From: Paludibacter sp.
Lineage (GTDB): Bacteria > Bacteroidota > Bacteroidia > Bacteroidales > Paludibacteraceae
Length of the DNA stretch: 64,000 nt
Assembly: GCA_028692715.1 (NCBI GenBank)
Contig: JAQUWU010000001.1
Coordinates: 62,001-126,000 of the forward strand
Reading direction: 5' to 3'
The notes below the pieces were generated by a model, which was not told the DNA's origin, did not search any database, and saw only the letters and a program-made list of their open reading frames with translations. Shown here one piece after another: positions 26,174 to 34,028 of the stretch (positions within the stretch are counted from its first letter, which is position 1; each line of letters opens with the position of its first letter). Both the position numbers and the translations under genes were made by a program.

Positions 26174-27097
26174 ATGAAAAAAATACCCGTAAATATAATC
26201 ACAGGATTTTTGGGTGCCGGCAAAACAACTGCTATTATCCGGCTGCTCAAGCAGAAAACATCTGACGAACAATGGGCAGTGATTGTTAATGAATTTGGCA
26301 AGATTTCTATCGATAGTCAAACACTAAAATCTTTCGCAGAAAAAGGAAGCATTTATAACATTTCGGGTGGTTGTATTTGTTGCTCCGCAAAAGCTTATTT
26401 TCGTGAGAATCTTACAGAAATAATAAATTCAGGCAATTTTTCCAGAATTATTATCGAGCCAAGCGGTTTGGGTGGAATAGATATGGTTTCTGAAGCTGTA
26501 GAATCGAATCCAAATTTAGTTTTAATGCCTAAAATATGTTTGGTGGATATTCACATGGTAGATATTGTTCGAATTCACGAATTGCCTATCTATCGGATTC
26601 AAATTATCAAATCTGAGATTATTGTATTTACTAAATGTGATTTATTGCTCGATAAATTTCGTGAGGCTGCACTAAAGAGCAAATTTAGTGAATTATACCC
26701 CGGCAAAGAAATTCGAGAGTACTCAACTATTTCCACGCTATTAAATGTTTATAATGCTATTTACCAACAAAAAAGTCATTTCCGACTGGCTACTTTGGCA
26801 AGTGAAGAATTTGAGGATAGTAATTTTCATAAAAAGATATTTGTTTTTGATTTCGAAACTACTTTTAATCCTGAAAAATTAACGGGTATTTTCAGTAAAT
26901 ATCCCGAAATCCTAAGAGCTAAAGGGCACATTAGAAGCAAGAATAATTGGCTGAGGATTAATTATACGCTATCTTATTCAAATTATGAGCTTTGTAAGAT
27001 CAAGGAGCAAAATGAGATTGTCGTAATTACAGAAAAAGTACCCGATTATTTTTTTGAGCAACTTAATATGGGAATTCAAAATGCCATTATTAAATAG
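26174..27097 (+). CDS. CobW/G3E-family GTPase, probable metallochaperone
   Basis: G3E P-loop GTPase with Walker A GFLGAGKTT at residues 11-19, the family metal-binding motif GGCICC near 66-71, EPSGLGG, and TKCD near 152 as guanine specificity motif. Length 307 is typical. These GTPases deliver Zn, Co or other metals to client enzymes, or act in cobalamin metabolism. Placed between the zinc-dependent MtaB-like enzyme and the corrinoid reactivase, it may load zinc into the methyltransferases or help with the corrinoid. The family and motifs are clear; the client is inferred from gene order only. Confidence 0.85.
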   Translation: MKKIPVNIITGFLGAGKTTAIIRLLKQKTSDEQWAVIVNEFGKISIDSQTLKSFAEKGSIYNISGGCICCSAKAYFRENLTEIINSGNFSRIIIEPSGLGGIDMVSEAVESNPNLVLMPKICLVDIHMVDIVRIHELPIYRIQIIKSEIIVFTKCDLLLDKFREAALKSKFSELYPGKEIREYSTISTLLNVYNAIYQQKSHFRLATLASEEFEDSNFHKKIFVFDFETTFNPEKLTGIFSKYPEILRAKGHIRSKNNWLRINYTLSYSNYELCKIKEQNEIVVITEKVPDYFFEQLNMGIQNAIIK

Positions 27098-27139
27098 ATT
27101 TCACAACTTATATTTATAAACAAATTCCTCACTCCTTCA

Positions 27140-28627
27140 ATGAAAAGACACAATATCAGTCTACAACCTTTAGGTAAAGAATTGCAAGTAAATGATAAAA
27201 CACCCTTGATTGATGTTTTACATGAATTTGGAATTGAATTTCCATGTGGCGGCAAAGGAGCATGTGGAAAGTGTAAAGTTAAATTGCTTAATGGTTGCAT
27301 AGAAGTTTCTGAAATTCATCAACAAAAAATAGATCAATTAGGTCTTTCACCTGAATGGCGATTGGCTTGTTACAGCAATTGTACCAGCGATATCACATTA
27401 GAAATTGACCAGTTTAACCATTTGATTTTAGCAGATGAAAGCGAATTTGAATTTGTTCAGGAATCAGGATTTGGTATTGCAATTGATTTAGGCACAACAA
27501 CTTTAGTTGCTCAATTGGTAGATTTATCCACTTCAAAAGTATTAGCTGTGGAAACCGCGCTTAATCCGCAGGTAAAATTTGGTGCTGATCTGATTTCTCG
27601 TATTCAGGCTTGTCTGGATGGACATGCAGCCGAAATGACCCGGCTTATTCGTTTCTCAATTGGAAATATGATTGAATTGCTGTTGCAAAAACAAAATATT
27701 GAAATAAAACGGATTTCTATAGTTGGAAATACCGTTATGCAACTTATTTTCAGTAATTGTGATGTCAGTCCATTAGCACAATATCCGTTTAACACAAGTA
27801 ATCTCGGTCCCAAGTTGTTTAGTGCGGAGTACCTTGGTTGGAATTTTCAAGTTGCTGAAAATGTAATGTTCTATCCTTCCATTGGTAGTTTTGTGGGTAG
27901 TGATATTTTAGCTGGCATAGCGGCTACAGGACTACATCTGAGCGAGAATTATACGGCACTGATTGATTTAGGTACAAACGGTGAAATTGTGTTGGGTAAC
28001 AAAAAACAGATAGTTTGTGCATCTACTGCTGCAGGACCGGCATTTGAAGGCACCAATATTTCAATGGGAATGCGGGCGGTGACCGGCGCCATCTCGTCAA
28101 TAGAACTAATTGACAATGAATTATCTGCCAATGTAATTGGGAATGTTGCACCAAAAGGAATCTGCGGCAGCGCGTTGGTGGACGCTATTGCAATTTTCAG
28201 GGAACTGGATTTAATAGGACTGTTTGGCGAAATTAATTCAGGGGAAACCAGTCTTTGTATTAATGCAAATATTAGTTTGACACAAAAAGACATCAATGAA
28301 TTTCAACTGGCTAAAGCCGCTATTGCAGCCGGATTAAAGATTTTATGCAAGATTATTTTCATTCAGTTATCTGATATACAGACAATTTATATCGCCGGAG
28401 GTTTTGGTAATTATATCAATGTTCATAACATTGTGCAAACAGGAATGATAGAATTGCCTAAAGAAAAAATTCGTAAAATGGGTAATACTGCTTTAATAGG
28501 TGCTAAAATGTTCTTATTTTCCAATGATGAAACAGTGAAAGACATTCTTTCTAAAACAGAACACATTAATCTGGAAAGTGACCCGAATTTTCAGGATATT
28601 TACGTTGACAAAATGCTTTTCAATTAG
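27140..28627 (+). CDS. corrinoid-protein reductive activator (2Fe-2S / ASKHA, RACo/RamA-type)
   Basis: The N-terminal plant-type 2Fe-2S ferredoxin domain has Cys36-x5-Cys42-x2-Cys45 and a fourth Cys at 77 (RLACYSNC). A linker leads to an ASKHA ATPase domain (GIAIDLGTTTLVAQL near 112, IDLGTNGEIVLG, AGPAFEG, CGSALVDAIA) of the DUF4445 type. RACo-type proteins use ATP and a low-potential electron to return accidentally oxidised Co(II) corrinoids to active Co(I). Its client should be the MtaC-like protein at 22842. Length 495 is shorter than RACo (about 630) and many activators, so the linker domain is reduced or missing. Confidence 0.88.
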   Translation: MKRHNISLQPLGKELQVNDKTPLIDVLHEFGIEFPCGGKGACGKCKVKLLNGCIEVSEIHQQKIDQLGLSPEWRLACYSNCTSDITLEIDQFNHLILADESEFEFVQESGFGIAIDLGTTTLVAQLVDLSTSKVLAVETALNPQVKFGADLISRIQACLDGHAAEMTRLIRFSIGNMIELLLQKQNIEIKRISIVGNTVMQLIFSNCDVSPLAQYPFNTSNLGPKLFSAEYLGWNFQVAENVMFYPSIGSFVGSDILAGIAATGLHLSENYTALIDLGTNGEIVLGNKKQIVCASTAAGPAFEGTNISMGMRAVTGAISSIELIDNELSANVIGNVAPKGICGSALVDAIAIFRELDLIGLFGEINSGETSLCINANISLTQKDINEFQLAKAAIAAGLKILCKIIFIQLSDIQTIYIAGGFGNYINVHNIVQTGMIELPKEKIRKMGNTALIGAKMFLFSNDETVKDILSKTEHINLESDPNFQDIYVDKMLFN

Positions 28628-28653
28628 GAGTTATTTATACAGAATCAATTAAA

Positions 28654-29358
28654 ATGAAAACATATATTCTCCAATTTTCCGATTTAACTCTAAACAAAGA
28701 CGAGATATATCTTAATCTCGGATATGGCGGTCAAACTCCGGATCAGCAATTTGTTGAGATGATTGATCAAATGCTTGAATATATTAGCGGTTTTTGTGCT
28801 CCACAAGCTGGATATACTATGCTGTCAGGAAATATTCCTGACAAAAATTATTTAGAAATAAACGATATTCGAATAAAGGTTGGTCCGGTTATTACCAGAT
28901 ACCTTAATAATTCCACCCAATTTGCTGTATTTCTTGCCTCTGCTGGTATTGAATTTGATCAATATCTGGAGCAGCTCAAAGCTATTGGCGATATTGTTTC
29001 AGAGTTTTTGGCATACTCAATTGGAACAGAAATAGCCGAAGCGACCGTTCGTTTTGTTACGGATAGAATCACTGAAGAGGCGGATAAATCTGGATTTAAA
29101 ATAACGCATTCGTACAGTCCGGGGCATTGTAGTTGGCATGTGCGGGAGCAACAACACCTATTCTCACTTTTACCCCTAAAATCATGTGGAGTGGTATTGA
29201 ATGAATCAAGTTTGATGCATCCAGTCAAATCAGTTAGTGGTATTATCGGATTGGGGAAAAATATAAAACTAACTCCTCATGGCTGCGAAATATGTGGATT
29301 GAAAACTTGTTTTAAAAGGAATGAAGGTATGAAAACGCACGCTAAATTAATCATATAG
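28654..29358 (+). CDS. MetH-activation-domain-like protein
   Basis: A 234-residue stand-alone protein resembling the AdoMet-binding activation domain of cobalamin-dependent methionine synthase. Helical N-terminal half, then ATVRFVTDRITEEADKSGFK, and SYSPGHCSWHVREQQHLFSLL in the place of the RYSPGY/ACP motif of MetH, followed by LNESSLMHPVKSVSGIIGLG. It ends with a Cys cluster (CEICGLKTCFK). Free-standing versions occur beside corrinoid methyltransferase genes in acetogens and related anaerobes, where reductive methylation or re-activation is proposed. It starts 26 bp after the ASKHA activator, so the two are probably co-expressed. Confidence 0.8.
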   Translation: MKTYILQFSDLTLNKDEIYLNLGYGGQTPDQQFVEMIDQMLEYISGFCAPQAGYTMLSGNIPDKNYLEINDIRIKVGPVITRYLNNSTQFAVFLASAGIEFDQYLEQLKAIGDIVSEFLAYSIGTEIAEATVRFVTDRITEEADKSGFKITHSYSPGHCSWHVREQQHLFSLLPLKSCGVVLNESSLMHPVKSVSGIIGLGKNIKLTPHGCEICGLKTCFKRNEGMKTHAKLII

Positions 29359-29637
29359 ACTGAAAAATCATGATTAGTTAAGGAATAAATATACTCTACC
29401 GATAGTGACTTGAATTTAGTTTAATACCGAAAAAACGGGTTGATAATTTTATAGTACTTTATATAAACTGTAAATGTTTGAAAAGCAACTTTTATTAGTC
29501 TACTAAATCGGTAAAAGCTATTTTGTAAATGCTAAAGTATTATTCTCCTAGCGATTTTAATAGTGTTTTAGACAAGACAGACTACAACAAAAAATATGTT
29601 AATATTGCGAAAGGTTTAATAAAGATAAATGTTTATT

Positions 29638-30756
29638 ATGACTGTTCAAGAATTAAAATCAGCTTTCACTTTTGAATATAATATCGAACCTGATAGTATT
29701 TACTTTGCCTCTGGACGCATTAACCTTATCGGTGAATGTATTGCTAGGTTAGACGATTCAATTTTTCCAACTGTCTTAAGTTATGGTATCTATTTATTGC
29801 TTCGCAAGAACAACGATAAATGTATCAAATTTTGGTCATTAAATGAACCGGAAGCAATTAATTTGGAGGTAAATAAACTAATACAGAGGCCTGTTAATTC
29901 TTGGATAAAACACCCACTTAATGTTTTTAATCAGCTAATAAACAGAGGAATTGAGCTGACCTATGGATACGATATGCTTTTCTGGGGCAATATACCAACT
30001 GGGGTGGAATTATCAGCAACAGAAGGGTTGGAGTTAATAACCACTTTCGCACTAAGGGATCAACTTAATGAGTCCAATGAAAACAAAACCTCATCAAATT
30101 TCATTCATAATAACAAACATTATTTTTCTTTTATAAACTGGGATATCATACAGTTGAATCCGCCAATAGAGATACATGAAAGGATTACGTCAGAGATGAT
30201 TGATGTCAAAATTGTCATATCAAATACGCACACACCTCATAGATTTAATACAGCTCCTTATTATCAACGTATATCAGAATGCAAATTGGTCTTTGAATAT
30301 CTGGACAAAATCAAGCCGTTACACGACTTGGATGAATTATCTGAAGATGAATTTAATTCTATGGTCGTGACCATTGACAATCCAACAGCTATAAAAGCTG
30401 TTTATCATATTATTAGTGAAGTACATCGGACAAAAAAAGCTGCAATAGCATTGAAGGAAGGTAACTTAACGTTATTTGGAATGCTAATGAATGCTTCACA
30501 CGAGTCTTTACGTGAGAATTTAGAGATTGTAAGTCCTGAAGTAGATTACATGGTTGCACAAGCATGGAGTATTGATGGAGTAATTGGCTCGCGTATGACT
30601 GGTTGCGGTTTAGGAGGTTGTACGATTTCGTTAGTAAAAGAAGAAGCAATTGATATATTTATAGAAAAGGTAGGTGCAGCCTATGAATCACAAACAGGTA
30701 TCAAACCTGAATTCTATATCGCAGAAATTGGGGATAGTGCTTGTAAGCTAAAATAA
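29638..30756 (+). CDS. galactokinase-like GHMP protein lacking catalytic segment
   Basis: The C-terminal half is plainly galactokinase-like: THTPH...YYQRISECK, ALKEGNLTLFGMLMNASHESLRENLEIVSPEVD, RMTGCGLGGCTISL and the final TGIKPEFYIAEIG. The N-terminal half keeps ASGRINLIGE but the sugar-binding GEHxDYNGG is replaced by GECIARLDDS, and the ATP loop PxGAGLSSSA by PTGVELSATEG. The stretch that normally follows, with the catalytic Asp in CGxMDQ, is absent: FALRDQLNE leads almost directly to KHYFSFINWD. It is therefore most likely not a kinase; a sugar-sensing or scaffold role, as in yeast Gal3-type proteins, or early decay are the alternatives. ATG 29638 preferred to 29629. Confidence 0.8.
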   Translation: MTVQELKSAFTFEYNIEPDSIYFASGRINLIGECIARLDDSIFPTVLSYGIYLLLRKNNDKCIKFWSLNEPEAINLEVNKLIQRPVNSWIKHPLNVFNQLINRGIELTYGYDMLFWGNIPTGVELSATEGLELITTFALRDQLNESNENKTSSNFIHNNKHYFSFINWDIIQLNPPIEIHERITSEMIDVKIVISNTHTPHRFNTAPYYQRISECKLVFEYLDKIKPLHDLDELSEDEFNSMVVTIDNPTAIKAVYHIISEVHRTKKAAIALKEGNLTLFGMLMNASHESLRENLEIVSPEVDYMVAQAWSIDGVIGSRMTGCGLGGCTISLVKEEAIDIFIEKVGAAYESQTGIKPEFYIAEIGDSACKLK

Positions 30757-30800
30757 TATATTATTGATTCTTAATGATAATTGCAAAAAAAAAGACACTG

Positions 30801-31355
30801 ATGAAAATCTACAAATCAAAGTTGCCTGAGAAATCAGCATTAAATGTCAAAAAAAATACATTCAACTTCATTGATAGTTTTGAGGGCTTGTATATTGACA
30901 AAAACATAAGTATTACTTCGACTGATATTGGAAAAGCTTTTTTTGCTTCATGTCCAAAATGGGTTGAAAAATTGTTCTTACTTCGTAACAAAATTGCAGC
31001 ACTCTTTGGATTAAAAATTTCAGGAAGTGTTGCTGAGATGAAGAAGAAATTGGAGACATTCAACTGTAGATATGGAGAACAATTAGGTTTATTTAGGGTG
31101 TATGTGAAATCAAAGTATGAAGTGGTTTTGGGAGAAGATGATAAGCATTTAAACTTCAGAGTATCCTTATTCTCCGATAAGCAATTGAAAGAAAACTCTT
31201 TTAGAAAATTGACAATAACTACAACCGTTGAATTTAATAATTGGTTTGGACGATTGTATTTTTTACCTGTAAGATTATTTCATAAACTTATAGTTCCGAC
31301 AATGCTAAAAGGGATAATTGTAGAACTTCAAAATAGAAAAAATGAAAATATTTAA
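30801..31355 (+). CDS. DUF2867-like protein
   Basis: From ATG 30801 (MKIYKSKLPEKS) the protein has 184 residues. The blocks DIGKAFFASCPKWVEKLFLLRNKIAALFGLK, then LFRVYVKSKYEVVLGEDDKHLNFRVSL and a late FHKLIVPTML match the DUF2867 pattern known to me (FF-x-P-W-x-LRNKI-x-GLK). No signal peptide or catalytic motif is visible. Function of the family is unknown. Its 3' end overlaps the next gene by 14 bp, implying translational coupling with that membrane protein. Confidence 0.65.
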   Translation: MKIYKSKLPEKSALNVKKNTFNFIDSFEGLYIDKNISITSTDIGKAFFASCPKWVEKLFLLRNKIAALFGLKISGSVAEMKKKLETFNCRYGEQLGLFRVYVKSKYEVVLGEDDKHLNFRVSLFSDKQLKENSFRKLTITTTVEFNNWFGRLYFLPVRLFHKLIVPTMLKGIIVELQNRKNENI

Positions 31356-31761
31356 GATTGGTGCAAGGGCATTTATAGTACTTGGTGCATTACATTTATT
31401 AGCTCACATATTCAGTAGCCCTGAAGATCCTATGTCGATTAAGCTTCTTCAAGATATGGAGAACTGTAAAATCAATATCTTAGGTGAACATAATTTCTTG
31501 AAGTTCTATAATGGATTCAGTATTTCGATGGGTGTTTTGCTTTCTGCTTTTGGATTGCAATGCCTTATTTTGTCCGAGTTTATTCTAGAAAACAGAAAAG
31601 CGCTCTATACCACAATTATCATAACAGCTATCGTTTTTGCACTTTCTATAGCTTATTTTCACATTGTCGCTTATGGTTTTACATTCTTCTCGCTGATTTG
31701 CTTTTTATATGCATTAGTAAAAACCGAAATATTGATTAACACAAAAATATCGAACCGTTAA
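31342..31761 (+). CDS. four-helix small membrane protein
   Basis: 139 residues with about four hydrophobic segments (ARAFIVLGALHLLAHIF, ISMGVLLSAFGLQCLIL, TTIIITAIVFALSIAYFHIV, TFFSLICFLYALV). The HLLAH near the start and the short EHNFLKFYNGFSISMG loop recall small membrane proteins of the LIC_13387-like group, a weak resemblance. It overlaps the preceding DUF2867-like gene and is followed by hairpin structures that would end the transcript. No function can be given. Confidence 0.6.
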   Translation: MKIFKIGARAFIVLGALHLLAHIFSSPEDPMSIKLLQDMENCKINILGEHNFLKFYNGFSISMGVLLSAFGLQCLILSEFILENRKALYTTIIITAIVFALSIAYFHIVAYGFTFFSLICFLYALVKTEILINTKISNR

Positions 31762-31825
31762 CACACCCTTTTTTATTTTTTAATTGAGTCTATGTTCACT
31801 ATCTCCATGTATTAGTTTTAAGGTT

Positions 31826-31867
31826 AGAAAGAATATCTGACAATTTAAAAAGTCGGGTATTCTTTCT
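31826..31867 (+). terminator. hairpin 1 of a tandem pair
   Basis: Arms AGAAAGAATATCTGAC (31826-31841) and GTCGGGTATTCTTTCT (31852-31867) pair over 16 positions with two G-U wobbles around a 10-base AT loop; TTTT follows. This is the first of two about 99 bp apart that also share the upstream stretch GTTCACTAT...ATTAGTTTTxxAxGTT. Confidence 0.75.
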
Positions 31868-31926
31868 TTTAATTTACATTTTAAAAGTTCAAGTTCACTA
31901 TACTCTCTCAATTAGTTTTTTAAGTT

Positions 31927-31969
31927 AGAAAGAATGTTTGCACTCAGCAATGAGCGAGACATTCTTTCT
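31927..31969 (+). terminator. hairpin 2 of a tandem pair (GCAA tetraloop, T-tract)
   Basis: Arms AGAAAGAATG... and ...CATTCTTTCT enclose CTCA-GCAA-TGAG, giving a long stem capped by a GNRA tetraloop and followed by six T residues. It is a convincing intrinsic terminator for the upstream + strand genes, or a small RNA end. The outer nine stem bases equal those of hairpin 1 while the inner stem differs. Confidence 0.75.
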
Positions 31970-32070
31970 TTTTTGCGGGATGAAAGAGTTACGACTTTGT
32001 CAAATATCTAAATTTGTCAACCATGTCCCCATAGTCCACTTTAATCCAGAATTAACGGTTAACATTATTT

Positions 32071-32109
32071 GACTGCGATAATATCCGAATATCGGTTATT
32101 ATCGCAGTC
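32071..32109. promoter_or_regulatory. 39-bp palindrome (AbiE upstream operator candidate, distal)
   Basis: GACTGCGATAATA (32071-32083) and TATTATCGCAGTC (32097-32109) are perfect 13-bp inverted repeats; the centre adds CCGA-ATA-TCGG. A second 39-bp site of the same layout lies 168 bp downstream. AbiEi antitoxins studied elsewhere bind paired inverted repeats upstream of their own operon. Confidence 0.75.
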
Positions 32110-32234
32110 ATTTTATTGCTCGCAAGATATATTACTCTCTTCTTTACCTGGTACTCAACATGCCAACTTCACATATTTAATTCGTCAGTACATGTTTTCG
32201 TTTATATTTTTCTGTATTTTTGAAAAAAATCATA

Positions 32235-32277
32235 TTTTGACTGCAATAGTATCCGAAAAGTGATTATATTTGCAGTC
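32235..32277 (+). promoter_or_regulatory. abiE promoter overlapped by second 39-bp palindrome
   Basis: GACTGCAATAGTA (32239-32251) and TATATTTGCAGTC (32265-32277) repeat the palindrome at 32071 with three mismatches between arms and keep the TCCGAA centre. The right arm contains TATATTTG (32265-32272), a -7 TAnnTTTG box, and TTTTG at 32235-32239 supplies -33. A repressor on this site would cover both promoter elements. The antitoxin ATG follows at 32299. Confidence 0.75.
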
Positions 32278-32298
32278 AGAATATATCAAACATGTAAA

Positions 32299-33114
32299 AT
32301 GAATACTGCTTCTACCATAAAAGAATGGATAAATAAGCTCCAACAAAATGGCAAGCTTTACTTTTCTATGGAGCAAGTTACAGAAGCCTTTCCGAACTTG
32401 CAGTCTACAGGTATTCGTAGCGCACTCACCCGACTTTCATCAAAAAACAGCATTGTCTCTGTTTGGAAAGGATTTTATGTGATTGTACCAACATCATATA
32501 CCGCCAAAGGTATACTACCTCCGGTTATGTATATCGACCATTTAATGAAGCATATCCAACGTCCTTATTACGTTGGATTACTCAATGCTGCTGCATTCTA
32601 TGGCGCTGCCCTTCAGCAGCCGCAGGTATTCTCGGTAATTATTCAACAGCCCACGCTTCGCGACAATAACAAAAAAAATGTTCGGTTACAATTTGTGGCA
32701 CGTCGGAATTTTCCGGTAGAAGAATTACTCGAAACACGAAAAACTCAAACCGGCTACGTCAAAATATCCTCCCCTACTCTTACGGCCGCAGATATTATTC
32801 AATATGAGAAAGAAATTGGAGGATTAAATAGAGCATGTACAGTATTGAACGACCTGACAGAGTTGCTTGATTTTACAAAAACTCCGGATAGCTTTTTCGA
32901 CACTGTTAGTACCGCAACAATTCAACGTCTGGGCTACTTGTTGGAAAATGTCGTGGAGTCTCCTGATGTAGCAAATCAGCTATACGAAAAAGCACTAAAA
33001 GCCAACTGTAGTTTTCAGACCATTCCCCTCAAAATTGGCAAATTGGTCGAAGAAAAAACAACAGATAAAAAGTGGAAAATTATAATTAATACTGAAATTG
33101 AAATTGATGAGTGA
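32299..33114 (+). CDS. AbiEi-type antitoxin (type IV toxin-antitoxin)
   Basis: ATG 32299 is chosen because the -7 box ends at 32272; the frame extends to 32260 but that start would lie inside the promoter. The protein (271 residues) has an N-terminal winged-helix (AFPNLQSTGIRSALTRLSSKNSIVSVWKGFYVIVP) and a C-terminal AbiEi-like domain (LTAADIIQYEKEIGGLNRACTVLNDL). AbiEi proteins repress their own operon and counter the AbiEii nucleotidyltransferase. The partner gene follows after 45 bp and two palindromes sit upstream, matching the known autoregulation scheme. Likely a phage-defence or stability module. Confidence 0.85.
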   Translation: MNTASTIKEWINKLQQNGKLYFSMEQVTEAFPNLQSTGIRSALTRLSSKNSIVSVWKGFYVIVPTSYTAKGILPPVMYIDHLMKHIQRPYYVGLLNAAAFYGAALQQPQVFSVIIQQPTLRDNNKKNVRLQFVARRNFPVEELLETRKTQTGYVKISSPTLTAADIIQYEKEIGGLNRACTVLNDLTELLDFTKTPDSFFDTVSTATIQRLGYLLENVVESPDVANQLYEKALKANCSFQTIPLKIGKLVEEKTTDKKWKIIINTEIEIDE

Positions 33115-33159
33115 GTTGAGAAGTCGAGTAATAAAAAATCAACTATTTAAAATAAACAA

Positions 33160-33954
33160 ATGATACCGGTATCAGCTATTGAAGAGTGGAGAAATAAAGT
33201 GCCATGGCAAACAAACGAACAAGTCGAACAAGACTTGATTATTTGTCGTGGACTAACAGAAATATTTAAAGATGAATTCCTGGCACAATCCTTGGCATTC
33301 CGTGGAGGTACAGCTCTGCACAAGCTATATCTTTCACCTCAACCACGTTATTCCGAGGATATCGATTTAGTGCAAATCAGTGCCGGACCAATAAAACCAA
33401 TCATAGATAAACTCCGTGATGAAGTATTATCTTTCCTTGGTGTTCCGGTTGTAAAGCAAAAGGCCAACAACAATACATTAATTTTCCGCTTTGAATCCGA
33501 AATTGCTCCGGTTATGCCTATTCGGTTAAAGGTTGAAACAAATTGCAGGGAGCATTTTTCGATATTAGGCTGGTCAAAATTCCCATTTTCCGTAGAGAGC
33601 GAATGGTACAACGATGCTTGCGAAATCACCACCTATCCGCTAGAAGAATTGTTGGGCACAAAACTCCGGGCACTCTACCAACGTCGTAAAGGGCGTGACC
33701 TATTCGACCTGTACACAGCCATAACTCAAAAGGACTTGAATTTCGACCAAATACTTACTTGTTATCGCGAATACATGAACTTTGTTGTCGGCAGCAATGT
33801 ACCCACACAAAAAGAGTTCCTGATGAATATGGAAGAAAAAATGTTAGATACTGAATTCCTGGGCGACACTCAATTATTGCTACGCAATGGGGAAGGATAT
33901 AATCCGCAAATTGCATATCAAGTAGTAAAAGAAAATTTGTTGGAGAAAATCTAG
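33160..33954 (+). CDS. AbiEii-type nucleotidyltransferase toxin
   Basis: A 264-residue nucleotidyltransferase-fold protein. FRGGTALHKLYLSPQPRYSEDIDLV holds the GG(T/S)...DxD signature with the two metal-binding Asp in SEDIDL; EELLGTKLRALYQRRKGRDLFDLYT is the conserved helical block with the Lys and Asp of AbiEii/AbiGii toxins. Such toxins transfer nucleotides to RNA, tRNA in the best-studied cases, and cause growth arrest during phage infection. Paired with the AbiEi-like gene upstream. All key residues seem intact, so an active toxin is likely. Confidence 0.88.
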   Translation: MIPVSAIEEWRNKVPWQTNEQVEQDLIICRGLTEIFKDEFLAQSLAFRGGTALHKLYLSPQPRYSEDIDLVQISAGPIKPIIDKLRDEVLSFLGVPVVKQKANNNTLIFRFESEIAPVMPIRLKVETNCREHFSILGWSKFPFSVESEWYNDACEITTYPLEELLGTKLRALYQRRKGRDLFDLYTAITQKDLNFDQILTCYREYMNFVVGSNVPTQKEFLMNMEEKMLDTEFLGDTQLLLRNGEGYNPQIAYQVVKENLLEKI

Positions 33955-34028
33955 TTAACACTAGTGTATTACATAAAACGGGATTCTATATTTCACATGA
34001 ACTGAATAGATTTCACTGAGATTTTAAA

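Noticed and set aside
31974-31996. Possible partial copy of the tRNA-Pro 3' end as an att site at the left edge of the accessory region
   Set aside because: Only eight contiguous bases (CGGGATGA) match, which is too few to claim an attachment site; no integrase gene is present.
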